Positions 35,891 through 45,125 are shown, counted from the first letter of the stretch. The stretch: 64,000 bases of DNA from Sphingomonas panacis (GCF_001717955.1 NZ_CP014168.1:2699501-2763500); one strand, 5' to 3'. Notes: generated from the letters alone by a model not told the origin. Made by a program: numbers and translations.

Positions 35891-35913
35891 AGGGGAGTGG
35901 AAGCGAAAACGGC

Positions 35914-36207
35914 CTAGAGCCGCTCCACCGCCCGGCGCAGCCGGCGCACCATCGCCATGTCGAGCGGCTGGGCTTCGGCGGCTTCGCTCGCCACCGCCAT
36001 CAGCCGTACCGCGCCGAAACTGGCGGCGAGGCCCTTGAGCCGGCTTGCCGCCAGCCGCCAGTCGGAGGCGCGCCGCGCCGCTTCGAGCTGGTCGAGCGCG
36101 CGGTTGGCGCTGTCGAGAAAGGCGCCGCGCAGTTCGGCGATCAGCTCGGGTTCGTCGCCCACCGCCGCCGCCAGCGTCGCATCGATTGCTCCGGGATCAT
36201 AAGCCAT
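35914..36207 (-). CDS. Hpt-like protein lacking the phospho-histidine
   Basis: A 97-residue helical protein resembling a histidine phosphotransfer domain: ELIAELRGAFLDSANRALDQ, LEAARRASDW, then AASRLKGLAASFGAVRLM. In Hpt domains the motif is A-H-x-L-K-G; here it is A-S-R-L-K-G, with Ser55 in place of His. It therefore cannot carry a phosphoryl group on His, but could still bind a receiver or kinase domain. Before the IS arrived it lay only about 110 bases upstream of the membrane-protein gene, in the same direction. It diverges from the coiled-coil gene. Confidence 0.75.
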   Translation of the reverse strand: MAYDPGAIDATLAAAVGDEPELIAELRGAFLDSANRALDQLEAARRASDWRLAASRLKGLAASFGAVRLMAVASEAAEAQPLDMAMVRRLRRAVERL

Positions 36208-36284
36208 AACGGACCATTATCACGACGGACGTTAAGGCAAGGTTTCGCAATTCACTTTCCCGTCGCCGAAATCATGGTAAACAC

Positions 36285-38606
36285 ATGCAAATGAACGGGG
36301 GTTCTCGCATCATTGATCTTCGCCCGGGGGCACCGGGGGATTTTTCGGTCGGCGAAAGCGCCGGGAGCGGAGAGCATATCAACGAGCTGCCGGCGGACCT
36401 TCCGCAAGACGGGATTCATCTCGACGACGAACCGGAGACCACGCCGGCCGATCGCTTCGGCTGGCTGCTGCCCGCGCTCGGCGCGCTGGCGTCGGTTGGT
36501 TGGGTCGGCACGATGCTCGCGCTGAGCTGGAGCCGGCTTGCCGCCACGCCGCCGATGGAGCTGACGGTGTTCCTCGCGGCCTTATGCGTGCCGCCTGCGC
36601 TGATCGGTATCGGACTGCTGCTCACGCTTCGCACCAGCCGGGCCGAGGCGAATCGCTTCGGCCGCACAGCGCAGGCGATGCGCGCCGAGGCGGCGTCGCT
36701 CGAAAGCACGATCGCGGGGTTGTCGCGCGAAATCGAGGACAATCGCGAACGGCTGGCCGAGCAGGCCGCGACATTGGCGATGCTCGGCGAGACCGCGACC
36801 GCGCGGCTCGGCAGCATCGGCGGCGGCATCGCCGCCGAGATCGCGCGCGCCGAGGCCAATGCCCAGTCGCTCGCCACGCTTTCGGCCGATGCCTGCGCGA
36901 ATCTCGACGTGCTGGTCGCGATGCTGCCGCGTGCCGGCGAGGATACCGCCGCACTCACCGAACAGCTCAAGCACACCGCGATCGCGGCGAGCGAAAGCGC
37001 GACGGCGCTCGACGCGCAACTCGTCGCGCTCGCCGAGCGCGGGCGCGAGGCGGATCAGGTCGCCGGCGGCGCCGCGCAGAAGCTCGCCGCCAATCTGATG
37101 CGGATGAAGGCGATCAGCGAATCGGCGGCGGCGCGGCTCGAACAGGTCAGCGCGGACATGTCGGCATCGGTCGACAGCCTGCTCGACCGCACCGCTGGCG
37201 CGGTCGATGAGGCGCGCAAGGGGATAGGCGCACAGGGCGAGGCGATGCTGGCGATGCTCGGCGCCAATCAGGCCGCGCTCGACCATGCTGCCCGCGACAG
37301 CGCCGAGGCGCTCGCCGCGCGGATTTCCGACATCGACACGGTGATCGACCGGATCGCGGCGCGGCTGGCGACGCAGAGCGACGCCACCACCGACATGGTC
37401 GAGATGCTCGGCGCCGGCGTCGAGCATCTGTCGGCCGAGTTCGACAGCTTCCACGCCCGCCAGGCCGCGCGGGCGCAGGATCTTGCCCTGGCGATCGAGG
37501 CGCTACGCGCATCGGCCGAAGGCATGTCCGAAACGATCCGCACCGGCGACGACATCGCCACAACGACGATCGCGACGACCGAGCGGTTGCTGACCGCGCT
37601 CGATTCGGCGACGCGGGAGATCGACGAGACGGTTCCTGCCGCGCTCGCCCGGCTCGACGAGCGGATCGGCGCGAGCCGCCGTCTGGTCGGCGAGGCCAAG
37701 CCCGAACTGGGCGCGCTCATCACCGCCGCCGAAAGCACGCACGCCGCGATCGAGTCGGTCGCCTTCGTGATTTCCGGCCAGAGCACGCGGGCGGAGCGGC
37801 TCGCCGGAACGCTGCAAACGACTCTGGCGGCGAGTGCCGACCGGGCGGCAGAGCTTGGCGCGTCGGTCGAATCGACGATCGCACATGCGAACCGCTTCGC
37901 GGGAGAAGCCGCGCCGCGCCTTGTCGATGCGCTGCTGCGCGTTCGCGACACCGCCAACGCCGCCGCCGCCAGCGCGCGCGAGACGCTCGCCAGCGTCATC
38001 CCCGAGGCCGCCGCCGCGCTGGAGGCGGCGAGTGCGGACGCGATGCAGCGCGCCGCGGCGTCCTCGCTCGACCTCAACATCTCCGCGATCGGCGAGGCGG
38101 CCGAAGAGGCCGCGCGCGTCGCCGAACGCATGGCGGCGCGGATCGCCGAGCAGGTCGCGACGATCAGCGCGGCCAGTGCGATCGTCGAGACTCGAGTCGA
38201 GCAGGCGCGCAACGAACGCGAAAACGCCGAGGAGGAGAGTTTCGCACGTCGTGTCTCGCTGCTGATCGAGGCGCTCAACTCGGCCTCTATCGACATCGCC
38301 AAAGCGTTCTCGACCGAAGTCGCCGACAGCGCCTGGGCGGCGTATCTGCGCGGCGATCGTGGCGTGTTCACCCGCCGCGCGGTGCGGCTGCTCGACGGCG
38401 GCGAGGCGCGCGAGATCGCCCGGCTGTACGACGACGACAATCGCTTCCGCGACCACGTCAACCGCTACATCCACGATTTCGAAGCGATGCTGCGCGCGAT
38501 CCTCGCGCAGCGCGACGGATCGCCGCTTGGCGTGACGTTGCTGTCTTCGGACATGGGCAAGCTCTACGTGGCGCTGGCACAGGCGATCGAGCGGCTGCGG
38601 AGCTGA
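36285..38606 (+). CDS. Large coiled-coil membrane protein, TipN-like
   Basis: A 773-residue protein. An acidic N-terminus of about 55 residues is followed by two membrane segments (LLPALGALASVGWVGTMLAL and LTVFLAALCVPPALIGIGLL). About 560 residues of Ala/Glu/Arg-rich helical coiled coil come next, with repeating patterns such as SREIEDNRERLAEQAATLAM. A conserved C-terminal globular part has FARRVSLLIEALNSASIDIA, DRGVFTRRAVRLL and LLSSDMGKLYVALAQAIERL. Two N-terminal membrane helices plus a long coiled coil is the layout of Caulobacter TipN, a new-pole marker. The match is from memory, so TipN-like is a hypothesis. Confidence 0.7.
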   Translation: MQMNGGSRIIDLRPGAPGDFSVGESAGSGEHINELPADLPQDGIHLDDEPETTPADRFGWLLPALGALASVGWVGTMLALSWSRLAATPPMELTVFLAALCVPPALIGIGLLLTLRTSRAEANRFGRTAQAMRAEAASLESTIAGLSREIEDNRERLAEQAATLAMLGETATARLGSIGGGIAAEIARAEANAQSLATLSADACANLDVLVAMLPRAGEDTAALTEQLKHTAIAASESATALDAQLVALAERGREADQVAGGAAQKLAANLMRMKAISESAAARLEQVSADMSASVDSLLDRTAGAVDEARKGIGAQGEAMLAMLGANQAALDHAARDSAEALAARISDIDTVIDRIAARLATQSDATTDMVEMLGAGVEHLSAEFDSFHARQAARAQDLALAIEALRASAEGMSETIRTGDDIATTTIATTERLLTALDSATREIDETVPAALARLDERIGASRRLVGEAKPELGALITAAESTHAAIESVAFVISGQSTRAERLAGTLQTTLAASADRAAELGASVESTIAHANRFAGEAAPRLVDALLRVRDTANAAAASARETLASVIPEAAAALEAASADAMQRAAASSLDLNISAIGEAAEEAARVAERMAARIAEQVATISAASAIVETRVEQARNERENAEEESFARRVSLLIEALNSASIDIAKAFSTEVADSAWAAYLRGDRGVFTRRAVRLLDGGEAREIARLYDDDNRFRDHVNRYIHDFEAMLRAILAQRDGSPLGVTLLSSDMGKLYVALAQAIERLRS

Positions 38607-38642
38607 GCCTGGGTGGGGTTGGGGACGTTGCGCGTCCTCAAC

Positions 38643-38793
38643 CCGTCGCCCCGGCGGAGGCCGGGGCCGTCGTGTGGTTGGACACGCGGCTCCCCAATTT
38701 GCGCAACGGCCAGCATCGGGTCGGATCGTCCCCCGGACGTTCCTTGAGCATGCGCGGCATGCTCAACCCGATGCTCCTTCGCCGGGGCGACGG
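38643..38793. repeat. Intergenic palindromic repeat, family D, long form
   Basis: The outer arms CGTCGCCCCGGCGGAGGCCG and CCTTCGCCGGGGCGACGG match the copy at 29550-29636. An inner inverted pair (GGCCAGCATCGGGT / ACCCGATGCTCC) surrounds a GAGCATGCGCGGCATGCTC hairpin. It lies between the convergent ends of the coiled-coil and Hpt genes. Confidence 0.65.
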
Positions 38794-38799
38794 GGGTGT

Positions 38800-39201
38800 T
38801 CAGGCGGTGCGCTGGCGGCGCTCGACCAGCGGGTTCGCCTCGCGCTCCAGCATCGCCAGCGTGCGTTCGAACAGCGGGCGCAGGGTTGCCACCAGCGCCA
38901 GCATCGCCTCGGGCGTGTCGTGGCTTTCGAGGCAATCGCGCGCGGTCGTCTCGAGTCGTTCGGCGAGGTCACCCAGCGGTTCAGCGCCGAACTGACGCGA
39001 TTCGCTTTTGAGCGTGTGCGCGGGCATCACCAGTCCGGCGGCGCTCCGCGCGTGCATCGCGGCTTCGATCGCGGCGACCGATTTCACGCCATCCTCGCGG
39101 AAATAGCCGAGAATACGCACGAAGCTGGCGCCCAGCTCGTTGCGCACGCGCGCGAACACGGTCCAGTCGACAAGCTCTCGATCGTCCAGCGACACGGCCA
39201 T
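38800..39201 (-). CDS. Hpt domain-containing phosphotransfer protein
   Basis: A 133-residue protein. The Hpt motif is PAHTLKSESRQFGAEPL with His62 in place, set in a four-helix pattern (LGASFVRILGYFREDGVKSV before, LAERLETTARDCLESH after). It could pass phosphate between a hybrid kinase and a receiver. It faces the coiled-coil gene, with convergent ends. Together with the His-less Hpt and kinase-like proteins nearby it suggests a phosphorelay locus. Confidence 0.83.
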   Translation of the reverse strand: MAVSLDDRELVDWTVFARVRNELGASFVRILGYFREDGVKSVAAIEAAMHARSAAGLVMPAHTLKSESRQFGAEPLGDLAERLETTARDCLESHDTPEAMLALVATLRPLFERTLAMLEREANPLVERRQRTA

Positions 39202-39308
39202 TCTCCTCCATCGCGATCAGAGCGGTCGCGGTGGTCATGGCCGATCGTCTACACGCGCCGCGTAAACGAGATGTTGACGAGCGCTCAACCAAGTCGAGCG
39301 TGAGACAT

Positions 39309-40670
39309 CTACCGGTCGAATGGGTTCTTCGGTGCGCGCAACGTCAGTCGCACGGGCACCGCGCCGAAGCCGAGATCGCGGCGGATACCATTGATAAGAT
39401 ACCTTTGGTAGCTCATCGGCAGTTGATCGACGCGGGTGCCGAACAACACGAAGCCCGGCGGACGGGTTTTAGCCTGAGTGAGATAGCGCAACTTGATTCG
39501 CTTGCCGCCGGGGGCGGGCGGGGGATTGGCGTCGACCGCTTTTTCGAACCAGCGGTTGAGTTCGCCCGTGCCGACGCGACGCGACCATGCCTCGCGCGTG
39601 TCGAACGCGACCTTGATGAGCGTGTCGATGCCCTTGCCCGTCGCCGCGGAGACGGTCAGCACGGGCAGGCCCTTGACCTGGCTCAGCCCCTCTTCGAGCG
39701 CACTGCGGATGCCGTTGAACAGGCTGCTGCCATTCTCGGCGACATCCCATTTGTTGATCGCGACGATCAGCGCGCGGCCTTCCTGCAACGCGGCGTCGGC
39801 GATGCGCAGATCCTGCGCCTCCAGCCCGCGTGTCGCATCGAGCAGCAGCACGACCACTTCGGCGAAGTCGATCGCGTGGAGCGCGTCGGCGACCGAGAGC
39901 TTTTCGAGCTTGTCCTGCACCAGCGCGCGCTTGCGCATGCCGGCGGTGTCGATCAGCCGGACCGGGCGGCCTTCCCACATCCAGTCGATCGCGATCGAAT
40001 CGCGCGTGATGCCGGCTTCCGGCCCGGTGATGAGCCGTTCCTCGCCGAGCATGCGGTTGATGAGAGTCGATTTGCCCGCGTTCGGCCGGCCGATGATGGC
40101 GAGCTTGAGCGGACCTTGTTCGTAGAATTCCTCGTCCTCGGGCGCTTCCTCGGCCGGCGCCTGGCCGTCGGGTTCGAGGTGCGGCAACAGCGCCTCGAAC
40201 AATTCGCCCATGCCTTCGCCGTGCTCGGCGGAAAGCTGGACGGGATCGCCGAGACCAAGCCCGAGCGCCTCGATGATGCCGGATTCGCCGGCGCGGCCCT
40301 CGGCCTTGTTGGCGACGAGCACGATCGGCGTGGTCGATCCGCGCAGCCAGCGCGCGATTTCCGCGTCGAGCGGCACGATACCGGCGCGCGCATCGATCAG
40401 GAACAGCGCGACATCGGCCTGCGCGACGGCGGCTTCGGTCTGCTGGCGCATCCGGCCGGGCAGCGAGGCGGCGTCCTGATCCTCATAGCCGGCGGTGTCG
40501 ATGACGCGGAAATCGAGGCCGATCAGCGAGGCATCGCCTTCGCGGCGATCCCGCGTGACGCCGGGGCGATCATCGACGAGCGCGAGCTTCTTGCCGACGA
40601 GACGGTTGAACAAAGTCGACTTGCCGACGTTGGGCCGGCCGATAATCGCGACCACGGGGAGATTGGGCAT
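39309..40670 (-). CDS. der: Ribosome-assembly GTPase Der (EngA)
   Basis: A 453-residue protein with two tandem GTPase domains. The first has IIGRPNVGKSTLFNRL, DDRPGVTRDRREG and DTAGYEDQ; the second has IIGRPNAGKSTLINRM near residue 190, TGPEAGITRDS, DTAGM and NKWD. A C-terminal KH-like domain ends RAPKNPFDR. It is needed for 50S maturation. The upstream bamB and YfgM-like genes keep the common yfgM-bamB-der order, although a 357-base repeat-bearing gap separates der from bamB. Confidence 0.97.
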   Translation of the reverse strand: MPNLPVVAIIGRPNVGKSTLFNRLVGKKLALVDDRPGVTRDRREGDASLIGLDFRVIDTAGYEDQDAASLPGRMRQQTEAAVAQADVALFLIDARAGIVPLDAEIARWLRGSTTPIVLVANKAEGRAGESGIIEALGLGLGDPVQLSAEHGEGMGELFEALLPHLEPDGQAPAEEAPEDEEFYEQGPLKLAIIGRPNAGKSTLINRMLGEERLITGPEAGITRDSIAIDWMWEGRPVRLIDTAGMRKRALVQDKLEKLSVADALHAIDFAEVVVLLLDATRGLEAQDLRIADAALQEGRALIVAINKWDVAENGSSLFNGIRSALEEGLSQVKGLPVLTVSAATGKGIDTLIKVAFDTREAWSRRVGTGELNRWFEKAVDANPPPAPGGKRIKLRYLTQAKTRPPGFVLFGTRVDQLPMSYQRYLINGIRRDLGFGAVPVRLTLRAPKNPFDR

Positions 40671-40761
40671 TGCGCTCCCTTACGGCACGCAGGGCGGTTC
40701 GTCACCCCCGCGCCTTAGCGGTGTTCGCCGGCAAAGATGAGACCGCCGCGCCAAGCCACCG

Positions 40762-40853
40762 GTCATGCCGGACTTGTTCCGGCATTCACCGTTCAACAAG
40801 CCTTGAAGCCGCTGATTGCGTGGCACGGTGGACCCGGAACAAGCCCGGGATGA
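40762..40853. repeat. Intergenic palindromic repeat (TCATGCCGGAC type)
   Basis: Left arm TCATGCCGGACTTGTTCCGG and right arm CCCGGAACAAGCCCGGGATGA are imperfect inverses over 92 bases. I saw only one copy in the window. Confidence 0.6.
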
Positions 40854-40920
40854 CGAAGTATTCGGCGAGATCTTACGACTTTCAAACGCCTGCAGTCGCG
40901 GGACATGCGCCGAACGCAGG

Positions 40921-40996
40921 TGTCTCGACTTCGCTCGACACGGACGATTGTGGTGGGAAGCGCCGGCGCATCCCTCGACTTCGCTCGGGACGAACG
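40921..40996. repeat. Intergenic repeat, family A variant
   Basis: TGTCTCGACTTCGCTCGACA and TCCCTCGACTTCGCTCGGGA blocks, ending CGAACGG. The same two blocks in opposite order make up the repeat at 55773-55850. Confidence 0.55.
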
Positions 40997-41027
40997 GAGT
41001 GGGGGGGGCGGGCCGCAGCCCGCCACC

Positions 41028-42407
41028 TCACTTATACGCGACCACATGTCCCTTCTGGTCGAGCACGTAGAGCGTCGACTTGGCGACGATCGGCGGCAGC
41101 GTGAAGCTGGTTTTGGCCTCGATCGTCGACACCACCTTGCCGGTATCGGGCGCCGCCGAAACGATCTGGCCGAGCGAGTTGGTCAGCACCAGCCGCCCGC
41201 CCGCCAGCACCGGGCCGAACCAGGTGATCGGGTTCTTGTGCTTTTCCTTCTTCTTCTTTTTCTTCTTTTCGCCGCCATCGTCGGCGACGATCTTGTCGCT
41301 CTTGTAATGCTGGAGCTGCGCGATCCACCGCACCTTGCCCGTGCCGCGCGCGAGGCAGACCAGCCGCGCATCATCGGTGACGAGGAACAGCCATTCGCCC
41401 GCTACCCATGGCGTCGAGATACCAGCGAAATTCTGTTCCCACTGGCGCTGGCCCGAGACGATCTCGAGCGCGACGGTGCGGCCGCCTTGCCCGACCGCGA
41501 ACACCGTGCCGCGATCGACCACCGGATCGGCATCGATATCGGCGAGCGACGACACCGAGGTCGAAATGCTCGACCGCGACAGCGCATCCTGCCACAGCGT
41601 GCGGCCGTTCTCGTAGCGATAGGCGGTGAGTTCGCCCGAGGAGAAGCCCGCGATCACGGTGCCCTGCGCGAACGCCGGGGCGGCCACGCCGAACACGCCT
41701 TGCGTTTCGAGCGAGCCCGAACCCGACCACACGATCGAGCCGTCCGCCTGCGACAGCGCGTAAAGCTGGTTGTCCTGGCTCAGCACATAGAGCTGGCCCA
41801 AAGCGAGCGTCGGCGCGTTGCGCAACGGGCCGCCTGGCTTGACGCGCCACAACTCCTTGCCGTCCTTGGCATCGAACGCGACGACATCGCCGAGGCCGTC
41901 GGTCGCGAAGACCTTGCCATCTTCGAAGCTCACACCGCCGCCGAAACGGGCGGAACGGTTCTTCTTGTCCGATCCCTTGGCGATATCGGCGGTCCATATC
42001 TTCGCGCCGGTCGCGGCGTCGAAGGCGTGGATCGTCGCATCGACATCGACCGCGAACAGCTTGCCGTCGGCGACGATCGGCGCCGAGCCGAGCCGCTGGC
42101 GGTTCGAGCCGCCATCGATCTGCGCGGTCCACTGCCGCGTCAGCGCGGTGCCGAGCGCGAGCTGGCCGAGCGAGCGGGACGCGCTGCCGCCGGGCTGAGC
42201 CCAGGTGTCATTCACGGTCGCCTCGGGGAGCAGTACCTGCACGTCGGCGATCGTCTTGTCGGCGTCGGCCGCGCTTTCGGATGCGAGGATCGGGATGCGC
42301 TCGCCGAGCGTCGGCGTCTTGTGACGGCCCGAGCCCTTCAGCGCGGCACAGCCGCTCAGCGCCAGCGCGGCAGATGCCGTCGCGGCCAGAAATATCCTCG
42401 TCTTCAT
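41028..42407 (-). CDS. bamB: Outer membrane assembly lipoprotein BamB
   Basis: A 459-residue lipoprotein with lipobox LALSGC (Cys20) and an eight-bladed beta-propeller built from PQQ-type repeats, e.g. GKLFAVDVDATIHAFDAATG, DGKVFATDGLGDVVAFDAKD and LYVLSQDNQLYALSQADGSI. BamB helps BamA insert outer-membrane proteins. A Lys-rich insertion (GEKKKKKKKEKHKN near residue 385) is unusual. The start overlaps the stop of the YfgM-like gene (ATGA), and der is downstream. Confidence 0.9.
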   Translation of the reverse strand: MKTRIFLAATASAALALSGCAALKGSGRHKTPTLGERIPILASESAADADKTIADVQVLLPEATVNDTWAQPGGSASRSLGQLALGTALTRQWTAQIDGGSNRQRLGSAPIVADGKLFAVDVDATIHAFDAATGAKIWTADIAKGSDKKNRSARFGGGVSFEDGKVFATDGLGDVVAFDAKDGKELWRVKPGGPLRNAPTLALGQLYVLSQDNQLYALSQADGSIVWSGSGSLETQGVFGVAAPAFAQGTVIAGFSSGELTAYRYENGRTLWQDALSRSSISTSVSSLADIDADPVVDRGTVFAVGQGGRTVALEIVSGQRQWEQNFAGISTPWVAGEWLFLVTDDARLVCLARGTGKVRWIAQLQHYKSDKIVADDGGEKKKKKKKEKHKNPITWFGPVLAGGRLVLTNSLGQIVSAAPDTGKVVSTIEAKTSFTLPPIVAKSTLYVLDQKGHVVAYK

Positions 42408-43102
42408 TTCGCCTTCTTGTCCTCACCCTGATCGACGGCATCGACGCCGAGCGCGCCCGTCATCTGTACGGCACGCTGGCGGATGCTGCCGGGTACATCT
42501 TCGTTACGCGCGATCTGCGCGAACAGCGGCCCAGCCAGATCGGGCTTGTTCATGCGCAGATAGGCCATCGCGACCAGTTCGCCGGCGCTGCCGAACCATG
42601 CGTTGTTCGGTTTGGCGAGATCGCGCAGCCGCGAGACCACCACATCGGGCTTGAGGGTGTCGAACTCGGCGCTGGTCTGGCGGATCAGCGCGAGATCGCG
42701 GAACGGCTGGCCGACGCCGGTATCGGCGGCGATGGCGGCGAACAGCTTCGCCGCGCCGGGCAGATCGTTCTTCTGGAGCAGCAGATCGGCCTGGGTGAAT
42801 TGCGCGAGCGCGCGGTAGCCGGGTTCGCTCGCCTTGGCGAGATCGGGCAGCGGCTTGGCGGCAGCGGCGTCCTTGGCGGCGATGCCGTCATACACCTTCT
42901 GCAACGCTTCGGCCTTTTCGCCCGCTTCGGATTGCTGGTGGCTGCGCCACAGCAGATAGCCGCCGAACGCGACCAGCGCGGAGATGATCGCGATGATCGC
43001 GATCCGCCCGTAACGCTGCCATGCGCCGGTGAGCTGGTCGCGGCGCAGTTCCTCATCGACTTCGCGCAGGAAAGCGGCATCGGTATTCGGCGGGACAGCC
43101 AA
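42404..43102 (-). CDS. YfgM-like tetratricopeptide membrane protein
   Basis: A 232-residue protein with a short cytoplasmic start (PPNTDAAFLREVDEELRRDQ), one membrane segment (IAIIAIISALVAFGGYLLW, residues about 34-52) and a TPR-type helical periplasmic part. This is the plan of YfgM, which works with the Sec translocon and periplasmic chaperones. No ATG fits; a TTG at 43102 gives the family-like start, and GGAG lies seven bases before it. The stop overlaps bamB by four bases. Confidence 0.82.
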   Translation of the reverse strand: MAVPPNTDAAFLREVDEELRRDQLTGAWQRYGRIAIIAIISALVAFGGYLLWRSHQQSEAGEKAEALQKVYDGIAAKDAAAAKPLPDLAKASEPGYRALAQFTQADLLLQKNDLPGAAKLFAAIAADTGVGQPFRDLALIRQTSAEFDTLKPDVVVSRLRDLAKPNNAWFGSAGELVAMAYLRMNKPDLAGPLFAQIARNEDVPGSIRQRAVQMTGALGVDAVDQGEDKKAK

Positions 43103-43169
43103 CGCATAACTCCAATCGGGCGGGGAAGGCGCGGACCTTAGCGGGCCGCGGGTATTAGGGGAAGTGGCG

Positions 43170-44030
43170 TCAGTCCTTCGGCAGATACGTCTGGTCGACG
43201 CCCGGAAACGCGCGTGACCGGACATCGCGGGCATAGGTTTCAACCGCGGCGGAAATGCGGCCAGCCATGTCGTCGAAGGTCTTGACGAAGCGTGGCGTGC
43301 GCTCGAACATCCCGAGCATATCCTCGGTGACGAGCACCTGTCCGTCGCACTGCGCCGACGCGCCGATGCCGATGATGGGACACGCCACCTCCGTGGTGAT
43401 GGTGCGCGCGAGCGGTTCGAGAATGCCCTCGGCGACGATCGCGAACGCGCCGGCGTCGGCGACGGCGCGCGCGTCGGCGAGGATCTTGGCATGCTCGGCT
43501 TCGCTGCGGCCGCGCGCGCCATAGCCGCCGAGCGCGTTGACCGCCTGCGGGGTGAGGCCGACATGCCCCATCACCGGGATGCCGCGTTCGGACAGGAAGG
43601 CGACGGTCGGCGCCATCGCCACGCCGCCCTCAAGCTTCACCGCCGCAGCGCCGGTTTCCGCCATGATCCGCGCCGCCGAGGCGAAGGCGGCTTGCGGGCT
43701 CGCCTCATAGCTGCCGAACGGCATGTCGATGACGACGACCGAGTGATAGCTGCCGCGCACCACCGCGGCGCCGTGCGCGCACATCATGTCGAGCGTGACC
43801 GGCAGCGTGGAGGGCAGGCCGTAGATCACCTGACCGAGACTGTCGCCGACCAGCAGGATATCGCAATGCGGATCAAGCAGTTGCGCCATCCGCACGGTAT
43901 AGGCGGTGAGCATCACCAGCGGCTCGCCGCCTTTGCGCTTGCGGATCGCGGGCACGGTGAGCCGCTTCATCGGCGCCGGCGTGGGGTTGGCGCGGCTGGT
44001 CGCGGTGTCGATCGTGAAGGTCGTGGACAT
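43170..44030 (-). CDS. panB: 3-methyl-2-oxobutanoate hydroxymethyltransferase
   Basis: A 286-residue PanB that makes ketopantoate from 2-oxoisovalerate and methylene-THF in pantothenate synthesis. Signatures are [50 protein letters not shown] and ISERG-type [20 protein letters not shown]. Length is slightly above the usual 265 because of an N-terminal tail of about 20 residues before MKRLTVPAI; that internal ATG is a possible start. No other pan gene is near. Confidence 0.95.
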   Translation of the reverse strand: MSTTFTIDTATSRANPTPAPMKRLTVPAIRKRKGGEPLVMLTAYTVRMAQLLDPHCDILLVGDSLGQVIYGLPSTLPVTLDMMCAHGAAVVRGSYHSVVVIDMPFGSYEASPQAAFASAARIMAETGAAAVKLEGGVAMAPTVAFLSERGIPVMGHVGLTPQAVNALGGYGARGRSEAEHAKILADARAVADAGAFAIVAEGILEPLARTITTEVACPIIGIGASAQCDGQVLVTEDMLGMFERTPRFVKTFDDMAGRISAAVETYARDVRSRAFPGVDQTYLPKD

Positions 44031-44072
44031 GCGGCTCCATACCGCCGGTCGCGCCCGCGCGCCAGATCGGTG

Positions 44073-44354
44073 TCAGCCGACGGTCACGCCCTTCCAGAAC
44101 GCGAAGCGGCCCTTGATCTCGGCGGCGGCGGATTTGGGGTCGGGATAGTACCATACCGCATCGGGATTGCGTTCGCCGTTCACGACCAGCGTCTTGTAGC
44201 TGGCGGTGCCTTTCCACGGGCAGATCGTGTGCGTGGCGCTGTCCTCCAGCAATGCCGGATCGACCGAGTCGGCGGGGAAATACTGGTTACCCTCGACGAC
44301 GACGGTATCGTCCGATTGCGCGATGATCGCGCCGTTCCAGCGTGCGGTGGGCAT
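44073..44354 (-). CDS. DUF427 domain-containing protein
   Basis: A 93-residue protein that is one DUF427 domain: ARWNGAIIAQSDDTVVVEGN, QYFPADSVDPALLEDS, THTICPWKGTASYKTLVVNG and NPDAVWYYPDPKSAAAEIKG. The family has a compact beta-tent fold with no settled activity. It stands between cysQ and panB in the same direction. Confidence 0.9.
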   Translation of the reverse strand: MPTARWNGAIIAQSDDTVVVEGNQYFPADSVDPALLEDSATHTICPWKGTASYKTLVVNGERNPDAVWYYPDPKSAAAEIKGRFAFWKGVTVG

Positions 44355-44393
44355 TGTGGACGTCCTTTCGATCCTCCCCGCGATGCGGGAAGA

Positions 44394-45125
44394 TCAGGTG
44401 TGGAGGAGCTTCAGCACCAGCTCGGCATGTTCGGGGCGGGCGATCAGCAGGTCGGGCATATATACGTCGGCATTGTTGTAGACGAGCGGCGATCCGTCGA
44501 TCCGCGAGCAGTGCAGCCCATAAGCCGCCGCAACCGCCACCGGCGCGGCGCTGTCCCATTCGTACTGCCCGCCCGAATGGAGGTAGATGTCGGCCTGGCC
44601 CAGCACCACCGCCATCGCCTTGGCGCCGGCGGACCCCATCGGCACCAGCTCCGCGCCGAGCTTGGCCGCGATCGCGATCGCTTCGGGCGCGGGCCGGGTG
44701 CGGCTGACGACCATGCGCAGTTGCGCGGGTGCCGGGGGAATGGGGGCGGGGCGGTCGCTGCGCAGGACGAGGCCGGCATCGGGCAGCGCGACCGCGCCGA
44801 TGCTGGCGACACCGTCGATCGCGAGCGCGACATGCACCGCCCAATCGGCGCGCGCCTCGCCATATTCGCGCGTGCCGTCGACCGGATCGACGATCCACAC
44901 GCGCTTCATGCCGAGCCGCGTGCCGTCGCACTTCATCTCTTCGGACAGCAGTCCGTCATCGGGCCGCGCCTCGCGCAGCGCGTGGACGAGGAACTGGTTG
45001 GCGGTCTGGTCGCCGGCCTTGCCGAGCGCTTGCGGCGAGAAGATGCCCGAGCCGCGCACATCGCGCAGCAATTTGCCGGCGGTCTCGGCAAGGTGCGCGG
45101 CGAGGTCGGCGTCGGTCATGCTCAC
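44394..45125 (-). CDS. cysQ: 3'(2'),5'-bisphosphate nucleotidase CysQ
   Basis: A 243-residue inositol-monophosphatase-fold enzyme. Metal-site motifs are LSEEMKCD near residue 61, [12 protein letters not shown] near 77 and [16 protein letters not shown] near 189. It removes phosphate from PAP, the by-product of sulfate assimilation, or from PAPS. The GTG at 45125 overlaps the cysNC stop (GTGA) and has GGAG nine bases upstream; an ATG at 45119 is the alternative. It is coupled to cysNC, which fits its role. Confidence 0.92.
   Translation of the reverse strand: MSMTDADLAAHLAETAGKLLRDVRGSGIFSPQALGKAGDQTANQFLVHALREARPDDGLLSEEMKCDGTRLGMKRVWIVDPVDGTREYGEARADWAVHVALAIDGVASIGAVALPDAGLVLRSDRPAPIPPAPAQLRMVVSRTRPAPEAIAIAAKLGAELVPMGSAGAKAMAVVLGQADIYLHSGGQYEWDSAAPVAVAAAYGLHCSRIDGSPLVYNNADVYMPDLLIARPEHAELVLKLLHT

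Larger units (their letters stand above)
40671..41027. other. Intergenic region between bamB and der with two palindromes
   Basis: This 357-base gap has no convincing reading frame. It carries a palindrome at 40762-40853 (TCATGCCGGACTTGTTCCGG matched by CCCGGAACAAGCCCGGGATGA) and a second block at 40921-40996. In the second, TGTCTCGACTTCGCTCGACA is followed by CCCTCGACTTCGCTCGGGAC, a variant shared with 55773-55850. Confidence 0.6.

Noticed and set aside
40905..42431. 508-codon plus-strand frame opposite bamB
   Set aside because: Antisense shadow; BamB has lipobox, propeller repeats and conserved neighbours.
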